Source: Flabesymbios commensalis
Lineage: Eukaryota; Annelida; Polychaeta; Terebellida; Flabelligeridae
Length of the DNA stretch: 64,000 nucleotides
Reading direction: 5' to 3'
NCBI GenBank assembly: GCA_964017125.1
Contig: OZ024908.1
Location: 66,589,440 to 66,653,439, forward strand
Shown: positions 51,923 to 62,751 of the stretch, one piece after another
Layout: each line of letters opens with the position of its first letter
Position numbering within the stretch: position 1 is the stretch's first letter
Notes under the pieces: model-generated
Databases searched by the model: none
What the model was told of the DNA's origin: nothing
What the model saw: only the letters and a program-made list of their open reading frames with translations
Translations under genes and position numbers: made by a program

Positions 51923-52498
51923 ACTGTTGCTGATTTGTTATATTTATAGGAGTGAATTTTATATTCAGATAATATATTGCACGTCTTGGGTCGTGTGTGC
52001 CGAGCAACACTGAGAGCAAGATGTGACTTGTGTCCAGCATATTGTACGCACCATCTGCCTCCCCCGTCAAGTGCGTGAGTGATCGTGTGGCACACCCCAA
52101 GGCTACTTGTTGTATGTTATTGATAATGACTAATTAGCTATGTTGTTTTGTTTTGCAAAGTCTGCAAATTTATGCCACGACAGAAACACGCACGCCATAT
52201 GTACAATGTTACTCATTTTTGACGAATTAAAACAATTTCAAACGTTTCTCTGAGCTTGTAGTTTCTAATTAGAATAATTAAGTGGTACAAATTGGTCTTT
52301 GCCAATGTAGGCCTACTTCAATGAAATAGTGCTATTCCTCTTGACAATAATTACTGTTTGAAAACCATTGTAGGCCTACATACATGTTTTTTGCCCTGGT
52401 GTGCACACCGACCACGCCAGGTCTTATGATTTTTGTATCCGACCTTGGACTTGAAATATCGTATGTACCATTTTTTTATAAAGTAGCATATGCGACAC
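51923..52498 (+). other. 3' flank of the ceramide synthase gene
   Basis: Likely 3' untranslated region. An ATTAAA variant poly-A signal lies at 52226-52231. No repeat recognised until the T1 MITE at 52499. Confidence 0.4.
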
Positions 52499-52736
52499 TT
52501 AACCCTTGCCCTGCTAAATTAAATAATTTAAATTTTCAGCCACTTGAAGTTGTGTCTCGCTACCGCGATCCACAACTTCAAGTGACTGAAAATTACTGAT
52601 ATTTGTTTAATTTGACACCAAACATTTCCAAATATTGATGTTTAAGCAGTCGTTTCATTCCCAATAACAGTGATTTAATCGGCTAATAAAACGGATTTAA
52701 AAAGATTCTTGTCGTGATCAGCAGGCAAAGGGTTAA
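52499..52736 (+). mobile_element. TTAA MITE T1, complete reference copy
   Basis: TTAA 52499-52502, CCCTTGCCCTGCTAAATTAA; hairpin TTTCAGCCACTTGAAGTTGT with ACAACTTCAAGTGACTGAAA around GTCTCGCTACCGCGATCC; CAGTCGTTTCATTCCCAATA; right end ATCAGCAGGCAAAGGG and TTAA 52733-52736. At 238 bp this copy defines T1. Confidence 0.9.
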
Positions 52737-53204
52737 GTCCAAGAGAAACATTTGAACACCTGCAGTATACTGTAACATTCTCATGTTTGTCACAGAGTTG
52801 ACTAGATTTGCTTTATGAAAATTGAACACAGCGATCTTTTGTTTCACGTTTAAACTGCTGCAGGTTGCATGGCCATAATACGAGTAGTGTTCTGGGCTTT
52901 CGCATAGTAGTACTAAATTGATATGAAAAGTAATATTTGTTTTCATAGGCGTTCTAAATCATGTAAAATAAAAATAGAGCTTATTTTTACTGGTGCTTTC
53001 TTGTAATAGCCTATATATAAACATATGTTGGTTAACATGGTTAAAGGGACTAGCCTACCACCGTTTTAGTGAACTTGAATCATGTCAGGTTGTCAAAAAG
53101 TCTAAACTTGTCTGGTGCATTGCCAGTTGGTGAATTTTGTTTTTTATCATGAAAATATCATAAGACTGAATTATTTCAAAAATAAACTGATATAAAAGTT
53201 AAAA
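52737..53204. other. Spacer, nothing recognised
   Basis: No feature supported. Confidence 0.4.
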
Positions 53205-53346
53205 TTGAATGACTATGTTATGGGTCTACGGCCATTAGTAATAGTTTTACTCTTGCAGTGCGGTGATCGACTCTAGGCGTTAGAATCTGACGTCTGTAGA
53301 CGTCAGAGTCTGACGACTAAAGTCGATCCTCGCGCTGTAAGGGTTA
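53205..53346 (-). mobile_element. T3 MITE, left part deleted
   Basis: GACTATGTTATGGGTCTACG, then CAGTGCGGTGATCGACTC, hairpin GACGTCTGTAGACGTC, CGATCCTCGCGCTGTAAGGG. Confidence 0.75.
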
Positions 53347-53844
53347 GCATGGTTAAATATATAAATCTAACACGGCGATGACGTGCACATATATTTTCAC
53401 TGACTGGTACCCTGACCAGTCACCTCCAGTAAAAATGCAAAGAATGCTATAAAAACAGAAGTAAACATGGAAACAAGTGACACAGATTTATGTTGAGTAG
53501 CAAACTATACATCTACAACATTCATAACATTTATTGTTAATATTATACAGACCAAAAGCCTAAGCCTCAATAAGGGCAATATTTTCTATCATTTTGGCAG
53601 CCCTACACATGGTTTTTTTGTTAAGAAAACTAACATAATAGTTCTACGTTTATGATGGTGCTCGGGTTCATCAATAATTTGTTCATAAAATATAATTTGA
53701 AAACGCTGAAACTTGGGTCGAATATGTGGGCTGTGGTGACAGGACATACCTTTTATATCGTGACCATTTCAATATTTTCATTATTGATTTAGCCCCCGTA
53801 TGCCGGTATGGCTTGCTATGAGTGTGTGCGTGTGTGTGTGGTTA
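53347..53844. other. Spacer, nothing recognised
   Basis: A short GT run near 53824-53838. No feature supported. Confidence 0.4.
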
Positions 53845-53953
53845 TGCCCAGTTAACACATGGTGTGTAATACATGTTGGTTCAATGCTGTTTCAGCGTCT
53901 TGACTCTCGCCCAGCATTAAACCAACATACAATGTTACGCGCTGACTGGATGG
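53845..53953. mobile_element. MITE-1 variant
   Basis: CCCAGTTAACACATGGTGTG at the left, GCGCTGACTGGATGGG at the right; inner arms ATGTTGGTTCAATGCTG and CAGCATTAAACCAACAT pair exactly apart from one base. Confidence 0.7.
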
Positions 53954-54090
53954 GTCTATGACATGGGCGGGTGACGATCAAAGTGCGGGGGTCTGAACCG
54001 GGGGCTCCAATATCCACTCCTCATTAATGTTGGCCGTGATTCATGCAGGTGGCGTTTTCTAGGAAAAGCAGCCAAGACTAGTGCACTGCC

Positions 54091-54156
54091 GTGCAAAGCC
54101 AAAAGGCAGTATCTGCTTACTTTACAAGTAAGCAGATACTGCCTTTTTACTTTGCA
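54091..54156. mobile_element. Family G hairpin, best copy
   Basis: GTGCAAAGCCAAAAGGCAGT and GCAGATACTGCCTTTTTACT arms, with TATCTGCTTAC/GTAAGCAGATA continuing to a TTTACAA loop. Arms about 30 bp with one or two mismatches. Confidence 0.75.
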
Positions 54157-54913
54157 GAGCAGACGTGACCTCTCAGCTTCCTTCTGGGAAATAGTAACCA
54201 TGGTAACTCTGTGTGTCACCAGGATAATTCAGTCTGTGTTTATTTTTTAGTTGGATCTCAAAAGATTCTCATTACTATATAGGGGGCCCAGTCATAATAG
54301 CTAGGAATAATTATTAATTATATTTGCATATAACTTAGAGAAATATTAGTAAATGAGTAACAAAAATGAAATATGAGTAAATGAGTAACAAAAATGATCA
54401 ATGTGTGGATACTAAAGTAGGCCTATAGCCTGGATGGATTTTTTTTATCATTATCTATTTTATTATGAACAAGTCCATAGACCTATAAATACTAGGTCTA
54501 CTTAGCGAAAATCCTGCACCCCTTCAGCCTTCTCACCTCATACTTGTTTGTACATGTTGTATAGAGAACATAATTAGTGTCATCGTCTATTAGCTATTGA
54601 TGTAACAATGTTTCCAAGACAAACCCCCTTACCACGTCTCGCTCACATGCTTAATCATGTCCATCATGGTTATTGTTACACGGTAGTTTAACGGTTTGGT
54701 ACAAACATGTATGGCTCACGCTGTTTCCTGGTGTACAACACTATAATATCCCACGTCAAGTCTCATGCTGTCACCAGCGCCCCACCCTCTTGTGTCGACA
54801 GGGAGAGATTGCTCTGGTCACAGAATGGACAAGTCTACTAATCTGCGAATTGATCCTGCACAGCAAACAATGGAGGTTGACCCTAATCCCGCATGCTAAT
54901 AGGGCATGCTGTT
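54157..54913. other. Spacer, nothing recognised
   Basis: ATGAGTAACAAAAATGA is duplicated near 54353 and 54378. Nothing else recognised. Confidence 0.4.
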
Positions 54914-55065
54914 CTAACCCTTAGAGGGCTCAGTTTCAGAATTACAATTTTCACCCACTTGAAGCTGTGTGTCGCTACCGCGACCCACAGCTTCAAGTGG
55001 GAGAAAATGACTCGTATTTATTTAATTTGAGACGAAACATTTTCAGATGTTGACCAGTGTTTAAC
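54914..55065 (+). mobile_element. T1 MITE, 3'-truncated
   Basis: CTAACCCTTAGAGGGCTC at the left; hairpin TTCACCCACTTGAAGCTGTG with CACAGCTTCAAGTGGGAGAA around TCGCTACCGCGACC, both arms carrying the AAGCTGTG variant. The sequence stops matching T1 near 55065. A small palindrome AGCGCGCTTTAAAGCGCGCT follows at 55079-55098. Confidence 0.75.
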
Positions 55066-55099
55066 TCTTTGACTGGCAAGCGCGCTTTAAAGCGCGCTC

Positions 55100-56288
55100 A
55101 TTCATCAAAGTAAGCATTCATTCATAAAGTGACCAGTAGTAAGTCAGTAGTGGTCAAATTATGACGTAATAGTTCAAGGCGTAATGTTGATCACGCATTA
55201 CCATGATTACCAGGTGCTCTCAGGTATGTCAGGTGCGCACTGAACACGTGTGAAAGTGAAGAACCTAATTGACATTATAATAGTAACTTTATTGGTATAG
55301 ACACAGGCCATACACACAAGTGACTAATAATATCACAGAATAGTTTTACCACGCTGAACACTGTTGAACAGTAGACCTAATACGCAAAGAAAGAGACCCC
55401 TTCACAAACCTTGTATTTTACTTGTGTGTCATATATAGGCTCTATGTTAGACATGTATGTTACTTACTCATGAAATAGGCCTTAGTCCAAGGCTAGGCGT
55501 AAAGATAACAGTACATATATCATGTATATACAGTATGGCCAACGTTAGACATTAGGCCTGCTTTTTTATTCCAGCATTGGGAAAATCGTGAAACAAAAAT
55601 ATTATTTCCTGTTATACATCATACATTGGGTCTAACGTTACAGTTTCGTAGGCTATTGGCCTGCAATTTATTACATGCCTGTAATTAGACCTTTTCATAC
55701 ATATATGCATGCAATTATGTAATGTGAGCATTGAACTTCTTCATATTCGACCTATAAAATAAGCCATCTGTTAGATTTTTTGCTCATTAGAGCTATTATA
55801 AACATGATAAATAGTGGTAGTCTATATACCACTATTTCTAAAAACTCTAATGCATGGGCAAACAAAGCTAATTATATATGGCGTATTTTATATTATTATC
55901 AAATATGTACATGTCGAAGCCCACATTACATAATACCATGCAAGCCACTATAGCAATCATAATGTTAGAAGTATATTTTCGGGCCTTATCATTGTTTTGT
56001 AGTTCTTATTTAGTCCTAATTTTCGCGGGATGCCTGCCCTATCCATGTAGGCCTACTTTGTATGACGTCGTCAAAGAGCAATAACTACAGTTTGTTACAG
56101 CGTTCTAGTAAGTCCGGTGATGTAGTGATCAGTATTTGAAAAGATGTAAATTATGATTCACGTTCAAAATAATCTCCTGATACGATACGAAACATCTTTT
56201 ATATTGCCTATAGTAATAAAAGAAAAACTAGAGTACGACAGCTTTTCCAATTGTGAAGTCGGGTATGAAATTATGACGTCGAAAATAC
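55100..56288. other. Spacer, nothing recognised
   Basis: AT-rich with scattered TAGGCCTA words. No gene or repeat supported. Confidence 0.4.
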
Positions 56289-56319
56289 CCCCCCCCCCCC
56301 AAAAAAAAAAATGTATGCA

Positions 56320-56563
56320 ATAACTCTTTAACCGCCAAATTATTCAATCTGAATTTTCACCCACTTGAAGTTGTGTCTCGCTGACGCGATCTACAACTTC
56401 AAGTGAGTGGAAATTATTCAGATTTAACAAAATGGAGGTTAACTGTTTTCAAATATTGCTGATTTATGTCACATTTTATCTTTACCATGTTTAAAAGGTG
56501 GTACTTAATGTGCTAATAAAAAAATGGAAACCCGAATATATGCGACACCGGCGGTAGGGTTAA
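56320..56563 (+). mobile_element. TTAA MITE T2
   Basis: Left end ATAACTCTTTAACCGCC (TTAA decayed), the hairpin as at 28410, AAAATGGAGGTTAACTG, GACACCGGCGGTAGGG then TTAA 56560-56563. Preceded at 56289-56311 by a C run joined to an A run. Confidence 0.85.
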
Positions 56564-56604
56564 CCTACACTCATTCTCAGTGTTATGTACCGTCTCCTAC
56601 CATA

Positions 56605-56940
56605 CGAGGTGCAGTGACCTGTTAGTTATTCTTTGCTTAGCTACTGCTAGAGGAAAGAACATTAATTATTTAATGGTGCCCTAAACAAACATTTTAAAGT
56701 ATAGAATAGGTAATATTGAGACAATAATGAGTAAACTTTTACTGGAAAGAATTGCAGTTGGAAAAATAGATAACGTTACTCAATTTTTGAAGTAATTTTA
56801 GTAAAAGTAAGTCAAAAGTAAAGTAAGTAAAAACACTTGGACAGTGAGCTATTAGTTATCACTGTTATTCATTGCTTAGCTACTGCTAGAGGAGAGAGCA
56901 ATAATTGTTTAATGGTGCCTTAAACAAACATTTTATTAAA
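56605..56940. repeat. Direct duplication about 235 bp apart
   Basis: TTGCTTAGCTACTGCTAGAG and TTTAATGGTGCCCTAAACAA (56632-56690) recur as TTGCTTAGCTACTGCTAGAG and TTTAATGGTGCCTTAAACAA (56871-56930). Confidence 0.65.
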
Positions 56941-56964
56941 TCAGCGAAATGAACGAGTAAGCTA

Positions 56965-57197
56965 TGAAATATTTGTTATATGAACCATGGAGTACAAAGG
57001 GTTTTTCTTTTCTTTTTCATTTATCATAAATGTCTTAGTAGCTCTTCTCGCTTCATTTGAATACCTATGTTATGATCTACGTCATTAGGCCTATTTTAAT
57101 TCTTTCAGTGCGGGGATCGTCTTTAGACGTCAGAATCTGACGTGTACAGATGTCATATTATGACGTCTATAGACGGTCCCCGCGCTGAAAGGGTTAA
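56965..57197 (-). mobile_element. TTAA MITE T3
   Basis: AACCATGGAGTACAAAGGGT, GAATACCTATGTTATGATCT, CAGTGCGGGGATCGTCTTTA, hairpin, GACGGTCCCCGCGCTGAAAG, GG and TTAA 57194-57197. The left end is lost. Confidence 0.8.
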
Positions 57198-58048
57198 ATC
57201 ACTCTTGACCAGCTGACGGTAATGACCATGATGACCAGCCCTATGCGTCTTGATGACAATTTGACTTGTTTCTCGCATGTTATTCAATCATTAGGCCATG
57301 GCTGACTACTGTGTGTGCCGAGCAGTAATAACTTGTCATGCTGGCTATATACGGGGGTTCCCAGTCTATGTTCCGAAGGTTCTATGTTCCGAAGGTTCTA
57401 TATTCCGAAGGTTCTATATTCCGAATGTTCTATGTTCCGAAGGTTCTATGTTCCGTAGGTTCTATGTTCCGAAGGTTCTATATTCCGAAGGTTCTATATT
57501 CCGAATGTTCTATGTTCCGAAGGTTCTATGTTCCGAAGGTTCTATGTTCCGAAGGTTCTATGTTCCGAAGGTTCTATATTCCGAAGGTTCTATATTCCGA
57601 AGGTTCTATATTCCGAATGTTCTATGTTCCGAAGGTTCTATGTTCCGAAGGTTCTATGTTTCGAATTCCCATTGGTCCTAGATCCATTCTGGGAAACTCA
57701 ATAGCCTTGACCTGCAATATTAGCAACTAGCAATCTAATACAATGAAGTATGGGAGAGGGGGACTAGTCTTATACAATCCTGTTTTCACCGAGTAGCCAT
57801 TCCAAAGTGTTTCCGGTGACGTCACTGCGTTTCACAGAATTGCCCCTGATGCTATTTTTCTAATGATCACTGATCTGATTATCATAATATGATCATAATA
57901 ATCACTGACAATATTTTACTCATTTCAGTTCAGTTCGATTGCTGGCAGGATAATAATAATAATGGTGAGTTCCATATACATGATATAGCGCACATACAAT
58001 GCTCTGTGCGCTCCACACATATTACCCCTGGTCACTGGACCTGTTCAT

Positions 58049-58346
58049 TCATGTACCATTTCGACTCCCTTTTTTGGAGCATACAGCACTTGCAGCCATT
58101 TCGGCGCTAGGAACTAGTCGCACACATTGCCATCTCTGTCCTACCAGGTACACCTGAGTCAAGTGAAGCATGTGAGGGTAAAGTGTCTTGTCCAAAGACA
58201 CAACATCGAAATAATGTCCCAATATTGAGAGGGGAGAAAAATGATATTTCTTTGAAAATCCTGCACCAAGCGGTATTCGAAACTGCACGACAGACAGTGA
58301 CATTGGCAAAGCTCCGCGGTCTAGGCATTGCGCCACGTCCCTCTCA
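58049..58346 (-). mobile_element. tRNA-headed SINE, best copy
   Basis: On the minus strand from about 58346: GAGGGACGTGGCGCAATGCC (A box TGGCGCAATGC), GTTTCGAATACC (B box), then a body with GGACAAGACACTTTACCCTC, TTGACTCAGGTGTACCTGGT, AGAGATGGCAATGTG and ATGGCTGCAAGTGCTG. The 3' part may continue to about 57975 (ATGGTACATGAATGAACAGG, CCAGTGACCAGGGGTAATAT, GCGCTATATCATG). The ACTCAGGTGTAC block recalls conserved central domains shared by several animal SINE families; assignment not made. Confidence 0.8.
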
Positions 58347-58691
58347 TAAGCAAAAATAAGTCGACATTCGTTTGATAAAAACTCTTTTACAAAAAAAATA
58401 TTGTTAGCTTCAATGAATGGAAATAGTCAATATAATCAAATTTCTGATATTCACAATGAGGGGTTTATTTGAGAACGTCACCTGCATATCTGATACCTTT
58501 TATGCGAGGTTTTACTTATTTGAATACGCACATGCATAGTACGTATTGCAAGGATTAAACATGTTAAAAGCAGGACAGCCCACTGAATTTGTTTTTAATA
58601 ATGACATAAAATGATATCCTGGGAATAATACCACTTAATAGGCCATATTAGTCCTTTTTGGTCTAAGGATATCAGATAAGATCGGTTACAG

Positions 58692-58803
58692 AGCTCTATG
58701 TTCAGAAGGTCCTATGTTCAGATGGTTTTATGTTCAGAAGTTTCTATGTTCAGAAGGTCCTATGCTCAGAAATATTTGTTCAGATGGTCTTATGTTTAGT
58801 AAG
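58692..58803 (+). repeat. Solo 16-bp array of the element-A type inside element C
   Basis: About seven units of TCTATGTTCAGAAGG/TCCTATGTTCAGATGG, that is the A-type unit and not the C-type unit of the element containing it. It is followed by CAATTCCCATTGGA, nearly the same as the CGAATTCCCATTGGTC that follows the left array of element C. Confidence 0.75.
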
Positions 58804-59683
58804 TACAGGTGAATATTTCTCAATTCCCATTGGACACACGACGTTTTTGCGACGTCGTGTCACAGTGCCCGGTTGGTTGCCGAGTTTAAATGAGGTTTGA
58901 TAAAATTTGATGGAATCATTAAATTGTATATAAGAAAGGTATTAATTGTATTTTACAGTGTTTTAGGAGGTACGTTGTTCGACAGATCCTTTAAAAACGA
59001 GTGATATAGATGTAGAAATATCAAAATCTCTTATCTTATGCGGTTTATGGCAATATTTTATGTTGAATGTTTGGGCTGAATGGTAGGTATATAGGCCTAT
59101 GCATAGGCCTGTCACAACCTTCACAAGTAAATATACCGGGTGGTAATGGTGCACGCTGGCAATGAAAAAAAAATTAATACATTTATTTGAACCCGTCTAT
59201 ATCTACAATAAATCACATAATGTTTGACAAAAAATATGTAATTTTAAATAGAAGAAATGGCTGAGATCTTAGCAAACATAGTGTCCATGGTAAGGTTTCG
59301 TTAGTTTATTGCTGACCCTGCACTGCAGACGTTGGACCAGTATTAAACCAGCATGGAGATGTCCCCTAAACTTCTCTCATGCACAGTCATCATTTATGCC
59401 TGGTCCATGTATATTAGTTGGTAGAAAAACGCTGTTGGCAATGGATTGTCGGAACATAGAACCTTCGGAATATAGAACCTTCTGAATATAGAACCTTCGG
59501 AATATAGAACCTTCGGAATATAGGACCTTCGGAACATGGAGCAGCCCCCATATACGGGTGATTATATCTATGCCTATATACAAATATAGCTATATATAAA
59601 TACAGAAAATACATGTAGAAATAATCCGTCACCCGCTACACCTGTTTATGACTGTAACATCAATGTCATGCGGGTCTAATCTC

Positions 59684-59777
59684 ATATCGTCATTTTGGTA
59701 TTAAAGGACCGTATCTGCCACTTTACAAAGTGACAGTTACGACCCTTTAATCATGTTAATACCAAGGTGACGATATC
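59684..59777. mobile_element. Family D foldback, good ends
   Basis: ATATCGTCATTTTGGTATTA pairs with TAATACCAAGGTGACGATAT. The inner arm AAAGGACCGTATCTG opposes CAGTTACGACCCTTT; the loop CCACTTTACAAAGTGA is the family loop. The ends ATATCGTC/GACGATAT are the clearest in the window. Confidence 0.8.
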
Positions 59778-59852
59778 ATACCGTCGATCATTCCCGTCTT
59801 TCTGTAATATCAATTTATAAATCAATCATGGTCTGATGATCTAAAGCATGTT

Positions 59853-60105
59853 TTAACCCTTTAACCGCCAAATTATTCAATTTTAATTTTCACCCACTTG
59901 AAGTTGTGTCTCGCTGACGCGATCCACAACTTCAAGTGAGGGAAAATTATTCAGATTTGACAAAATGGAGGTCAACTCTTTTCAAATCTTGCTGGTTGAT
60001 GTCACATTTTATCTTTAACATATTTAAAATGTGGTACTTAATGTGCTAATAAATAAATGAAAACCCGAATACATGTATATGCGACACCGGCGGTTAAAGG
60101 GCTAA
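59853..60105 (+). mobile_element. TTAA MITE T2
   Basis: TTAA 59853-59856, CCCTTTAACCGCCAAATTAT; the standard hairpin; GACACCGGCGGTTAAAGGG then CTAA (decayed TTAA) at 60102-60105. Confidence 0.88.
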
Positions 60106-60565
60106 AGCACGTAGAGTCACTACTAGCAAAGACATTTTGTATACAGGTATAGGAGGGCCATTTTCACACCTAAGAATGTAGAACTCCGAGGGTTTTAACT
60201 GACTTTAAACACATCCGAGCACAATGAGGATCCCTCATAATCAACAGCTCGGTTACCATGGTTACACCGGACTGGTTTTAATACCATTCTGTGACGTCAC
60301 TCGGTGAAAACAAAGGAGGTCGAGGTCATTGAGTTTCACAGAATAGGCTTACAATGATAATTGGTCTGTACTTGGTCAACAATAACTCTCCATTCCCGGC
60401 TTAGACATGTTAGAATGTAGTGGTCGGACAAAGACAATAATGTAGTGGTGTGTTTCAACATTAAAAACATACTGTTAAACCTGTTTTACTATTTTATTCA
60501 AAGGGATCGCAACTCGAACTTCGTCATGTAGCGATAAACACCTTGGCAGGGATGTACTGATGTAC
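60106..60565. other. Spacer, nothing recognised
   Basis: No feature supported. Confidence 0.4.
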
Positions 60566-60628
60566 TGACAGACCAAATTATCAGTCTGACTGCGGGCACA
60601 CAGTCGGACTGATAATTTGCTCGGTCAG
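60566..60628. repeat. Hairpin CAAATTATCAGTC
   Basis: ACTGACAGACCAAATTATCA and GATAATTTGCTCGGTCAGT, with GTCTGACTG/CAGTCGGAC inside, around CGGGCACA. Isolated. Confidence 0.6.
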
Positions 60629-61016
60629 TACACTTACTGTGTATTAATGTTCGTGCACGCGTTGTAGTGAGTCCTTTTAACTTAGTGCTTTCAAACTTTC
60701 ATTTCGCATTCGAGCTACGCTTTTTATGACAATATTTGGGCCTATTTATTGCATGTAATTTATCAAATGTGAATGTTACATTCATTTAAAGCATGAATAC
60801 AATATTGTAATTTACAAAAAAAAAGTATTTGCTGACACTGCCCGTCTATGTTGTTGTTTCATTCATTGGAAGCTGCCAATTTGAGGTGACCAGCAAGGCC
60901 AGCTTGTCTGAACACAATCAGGCTGAAGTGATCTTATTCTCAAGATTGAAGGCAGTGTTTGTATTTGCTGGACTTCTTGTTGGTTTTAGTCATGCTAGGA
61001 TCCAGCTTAACCCTTT
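60629..61016. other. Spacer, nothing recognised
   Basis: The short frame at 60829-61059 has no recognisable protein. Confidence 0.4.
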
Positions 61017-61252
61017 AACCGCCGGTGCCGCATATATTCGGGTTTTCATTTTTTATTAGCACATGAAGTACCACCTTTTGAACATGGTAAAGATAAAATG
61101 TGACATCAATCAGCAATATTTGAAAACAGTTCACCTCCATTTGGTCAAATCTGAATAATTTTCACTCACTTGAAGTTGTGGATCGCGTCAGCGAGACACA
61201 ACTTCAAATGGGTAAAAATTCAGATTGAATAATTTGGCGGTTAAAGGGTTAA
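61017..61252 (-). mobile_element. TTAA MITE T2 (-), complete
   Basis: TTAA 61017-61020, CCCTTTAACCGCCGGTGCCG (the T2 right end inverted), AGCACATGAAGTACCACCTT, the hairpin inverted, AATTTGGCGGTTAAAGGG, TTAA 61249-61252. Confidence 0.9.
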
Positions 61253-61302
61253 GTGAGTGCAGTGTGTACACATGCCGTTTGAATGACGTACCCTCCCTTT
61301 GA

Positions 61303-61383
61303 ACAGAATGATGTTTTAATGTTGGGTCAGGGTCACAGACGGTGGAAAATATTAAACCATCATTGGATCAAGTGTCGTGTTTT
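61303..61383. mobile_element. MITE-1, degenerate
   Basis: AATGATGTTTTAATGTTGGG, loop CACAGAC, AATATTAAACCATCATTGGA, AAGTGTCGTGTTTTT. Confidence 0.6.
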
Positions 61384-61797
61384 TACAGCCGCACTTTTTT
61401 TTCACACGTACTGTCAGTAGCTCTTGTACTACTACATATTATACCCTGCAAAGATTCATTCAAACTCGTACATTGTCTAACAATCACTAATTTGATAAGC
61501 AAAAATAATATAAACATTCAATAATAATCATTTTAGACTGAAAATACAAGAAAATGTTCCAAAATGAGAGATGAGAAAAGTGATACCATAATCTGCACCA
61601 CAACTTTATGAATGAAACCATTTGGCCATGATTAATGTATCTGGAGAAAAAGTTGGCCACAGCTCAGGCGTAGTAGGCCTGCTGGGAAATGTCTGTCTTG
61701 TTTTCTTGAGGTTTTTACTTCCTGCAATTAGGCCACACACAAGTAGGCCTAATGTAACATTATATGCGTGATATGTTATCATGGTTATCATGGTTAT
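61384..61797. other. Spacer, nothing recognised
   Basis: TTATCATGGTTATCATGGTTAT near 61775 is a local duplication. Nothing else recognised. Confidence 0.4.
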
Positions 61798-62285
61798 AAG
61801 ACTTGTACTATAATATACCATGTGCCAGCATTGTGCCAACATGCGTGATGGGTTATTGGTGTAGGGTGCCTAATTTATCCTGTCCCAGCATTGTGCCAAC
61901 AATTTACATGCGTGATCGAGTAATAGACCTGGTGAAACCAACCCTGTCCCAGCATTGTGCCAACATGCATGATGGATAATAGGTGTAATTTACCCTGTCC
62001 CAGTATTGTGTCACCATGTAGGCCTATACAGTATGATGGATTATAGGTGTAATTTACCCTGTCCCAGCATTGTGTCAACATGCATGATGGATTATAGGTG
62101 TAATTTACCCTGTCCCAGCATTGTGTCAACATGCATGATGGATTATAGGTGTAATTTACCCTGTCCCAGCATTGTGTCAACATGCATGATGGATTATAGG
62201 TGTAATTTACCCTTTCACAGCATTAAGCCTCCATGCGTGAAGGATTATAGGTGTAATTTACCCTGTCCCAGAAGTGTGCCAACAT
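61798..62285. repeat. 51-bp minisatellite, about eight units
   Basis: The unit is CCCTGTCCCAGCATTGTGTC, AACATGCATGATGGATTATA, GGTGTAATTTA. Units near 62058-62215 are almost identical and exactly 51 bp; the left units vary and include insertions. 51 is a multiple of 3, which keeps frames open on both strands by arithmetic alone. Confidence 0.9.
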
Positions 62286-62751
62286 AGTATTACTGCCACC
62301 GTCTTAATTACTGGTTTGTCTAGATGTGGTAATTTCAGGTGTCATTGTTCCTCATATAATACATCAAAACTGTTAAATATTCATGAGATATTCATTATCT
62401 GTTCTTATCACTCCAGTTATTTTCATAATTATTATCTTTTAATGGTACACGTAGTAGGGGCATAAGCAGAAATAAATCATTCCACTAAATGAAGTCAATG
62501 CAGGAATCTGACCTTTATTATCATGAATATATGACCAATATACATTGACTATTGACTATAGATGTTCTCACTATCGGCGAGTAGTGTGGCTGTATCATTT
62601 GCATAATAAAACCACCAGCCACACTGACACTACACTGCGAGATTCTTTCCACACTTCAAATTTACAGGAAGAATGCGACCCTGATTTACGATCATCCTTG
62701 ATCTGCTTACAGACAACCTATGGCTGGGAGGGGCAGTCAGAATGGTGATGT
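62286..62751. other. Spacer, nothing recognised
   Basis: No feature supported. Confidence 0.4.

Larger units (their letters stand above)
57355..59549. mobile_element. TU/foldback-like element C with 8-bp target duplication
   Basis: The direct repeat ATATACGG lies at 57347-57354 and 59550-59557. The ends are GGGTTCCCAGTCTATGTTCC and, read inverted, GGGGGCTGCTCCATGTTCC. Inverted 16-bp arrays (TTCTATGTTCCGAAGG type) follow: about nineteen units at 57365-57667 and about six at 59449-59539. The interior has a SINE (58049-58346), a separate A-type array (58692-58803) and a short hairpin ACACGACG/CGTCGTGT near 58835, but no coding region. Non-autonomous. Confidence 0.88.

Noticed and set aside
57298-57730. 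Two long overlapping frames rich in FRRFYVPKVLYSEG-type repeats
   Set aside because: They are translations of the 16-bp terminal array of foldback element C. The same applies to frames at 43429-43800, 46204-46476, 42688-42988 and 39362-39583.
61875-62287. Open frames on both strands across the 51-bp array
   Set aside because: The unit length is a multiple of three, so open frames persist by arithmetic. No start context or protein family.
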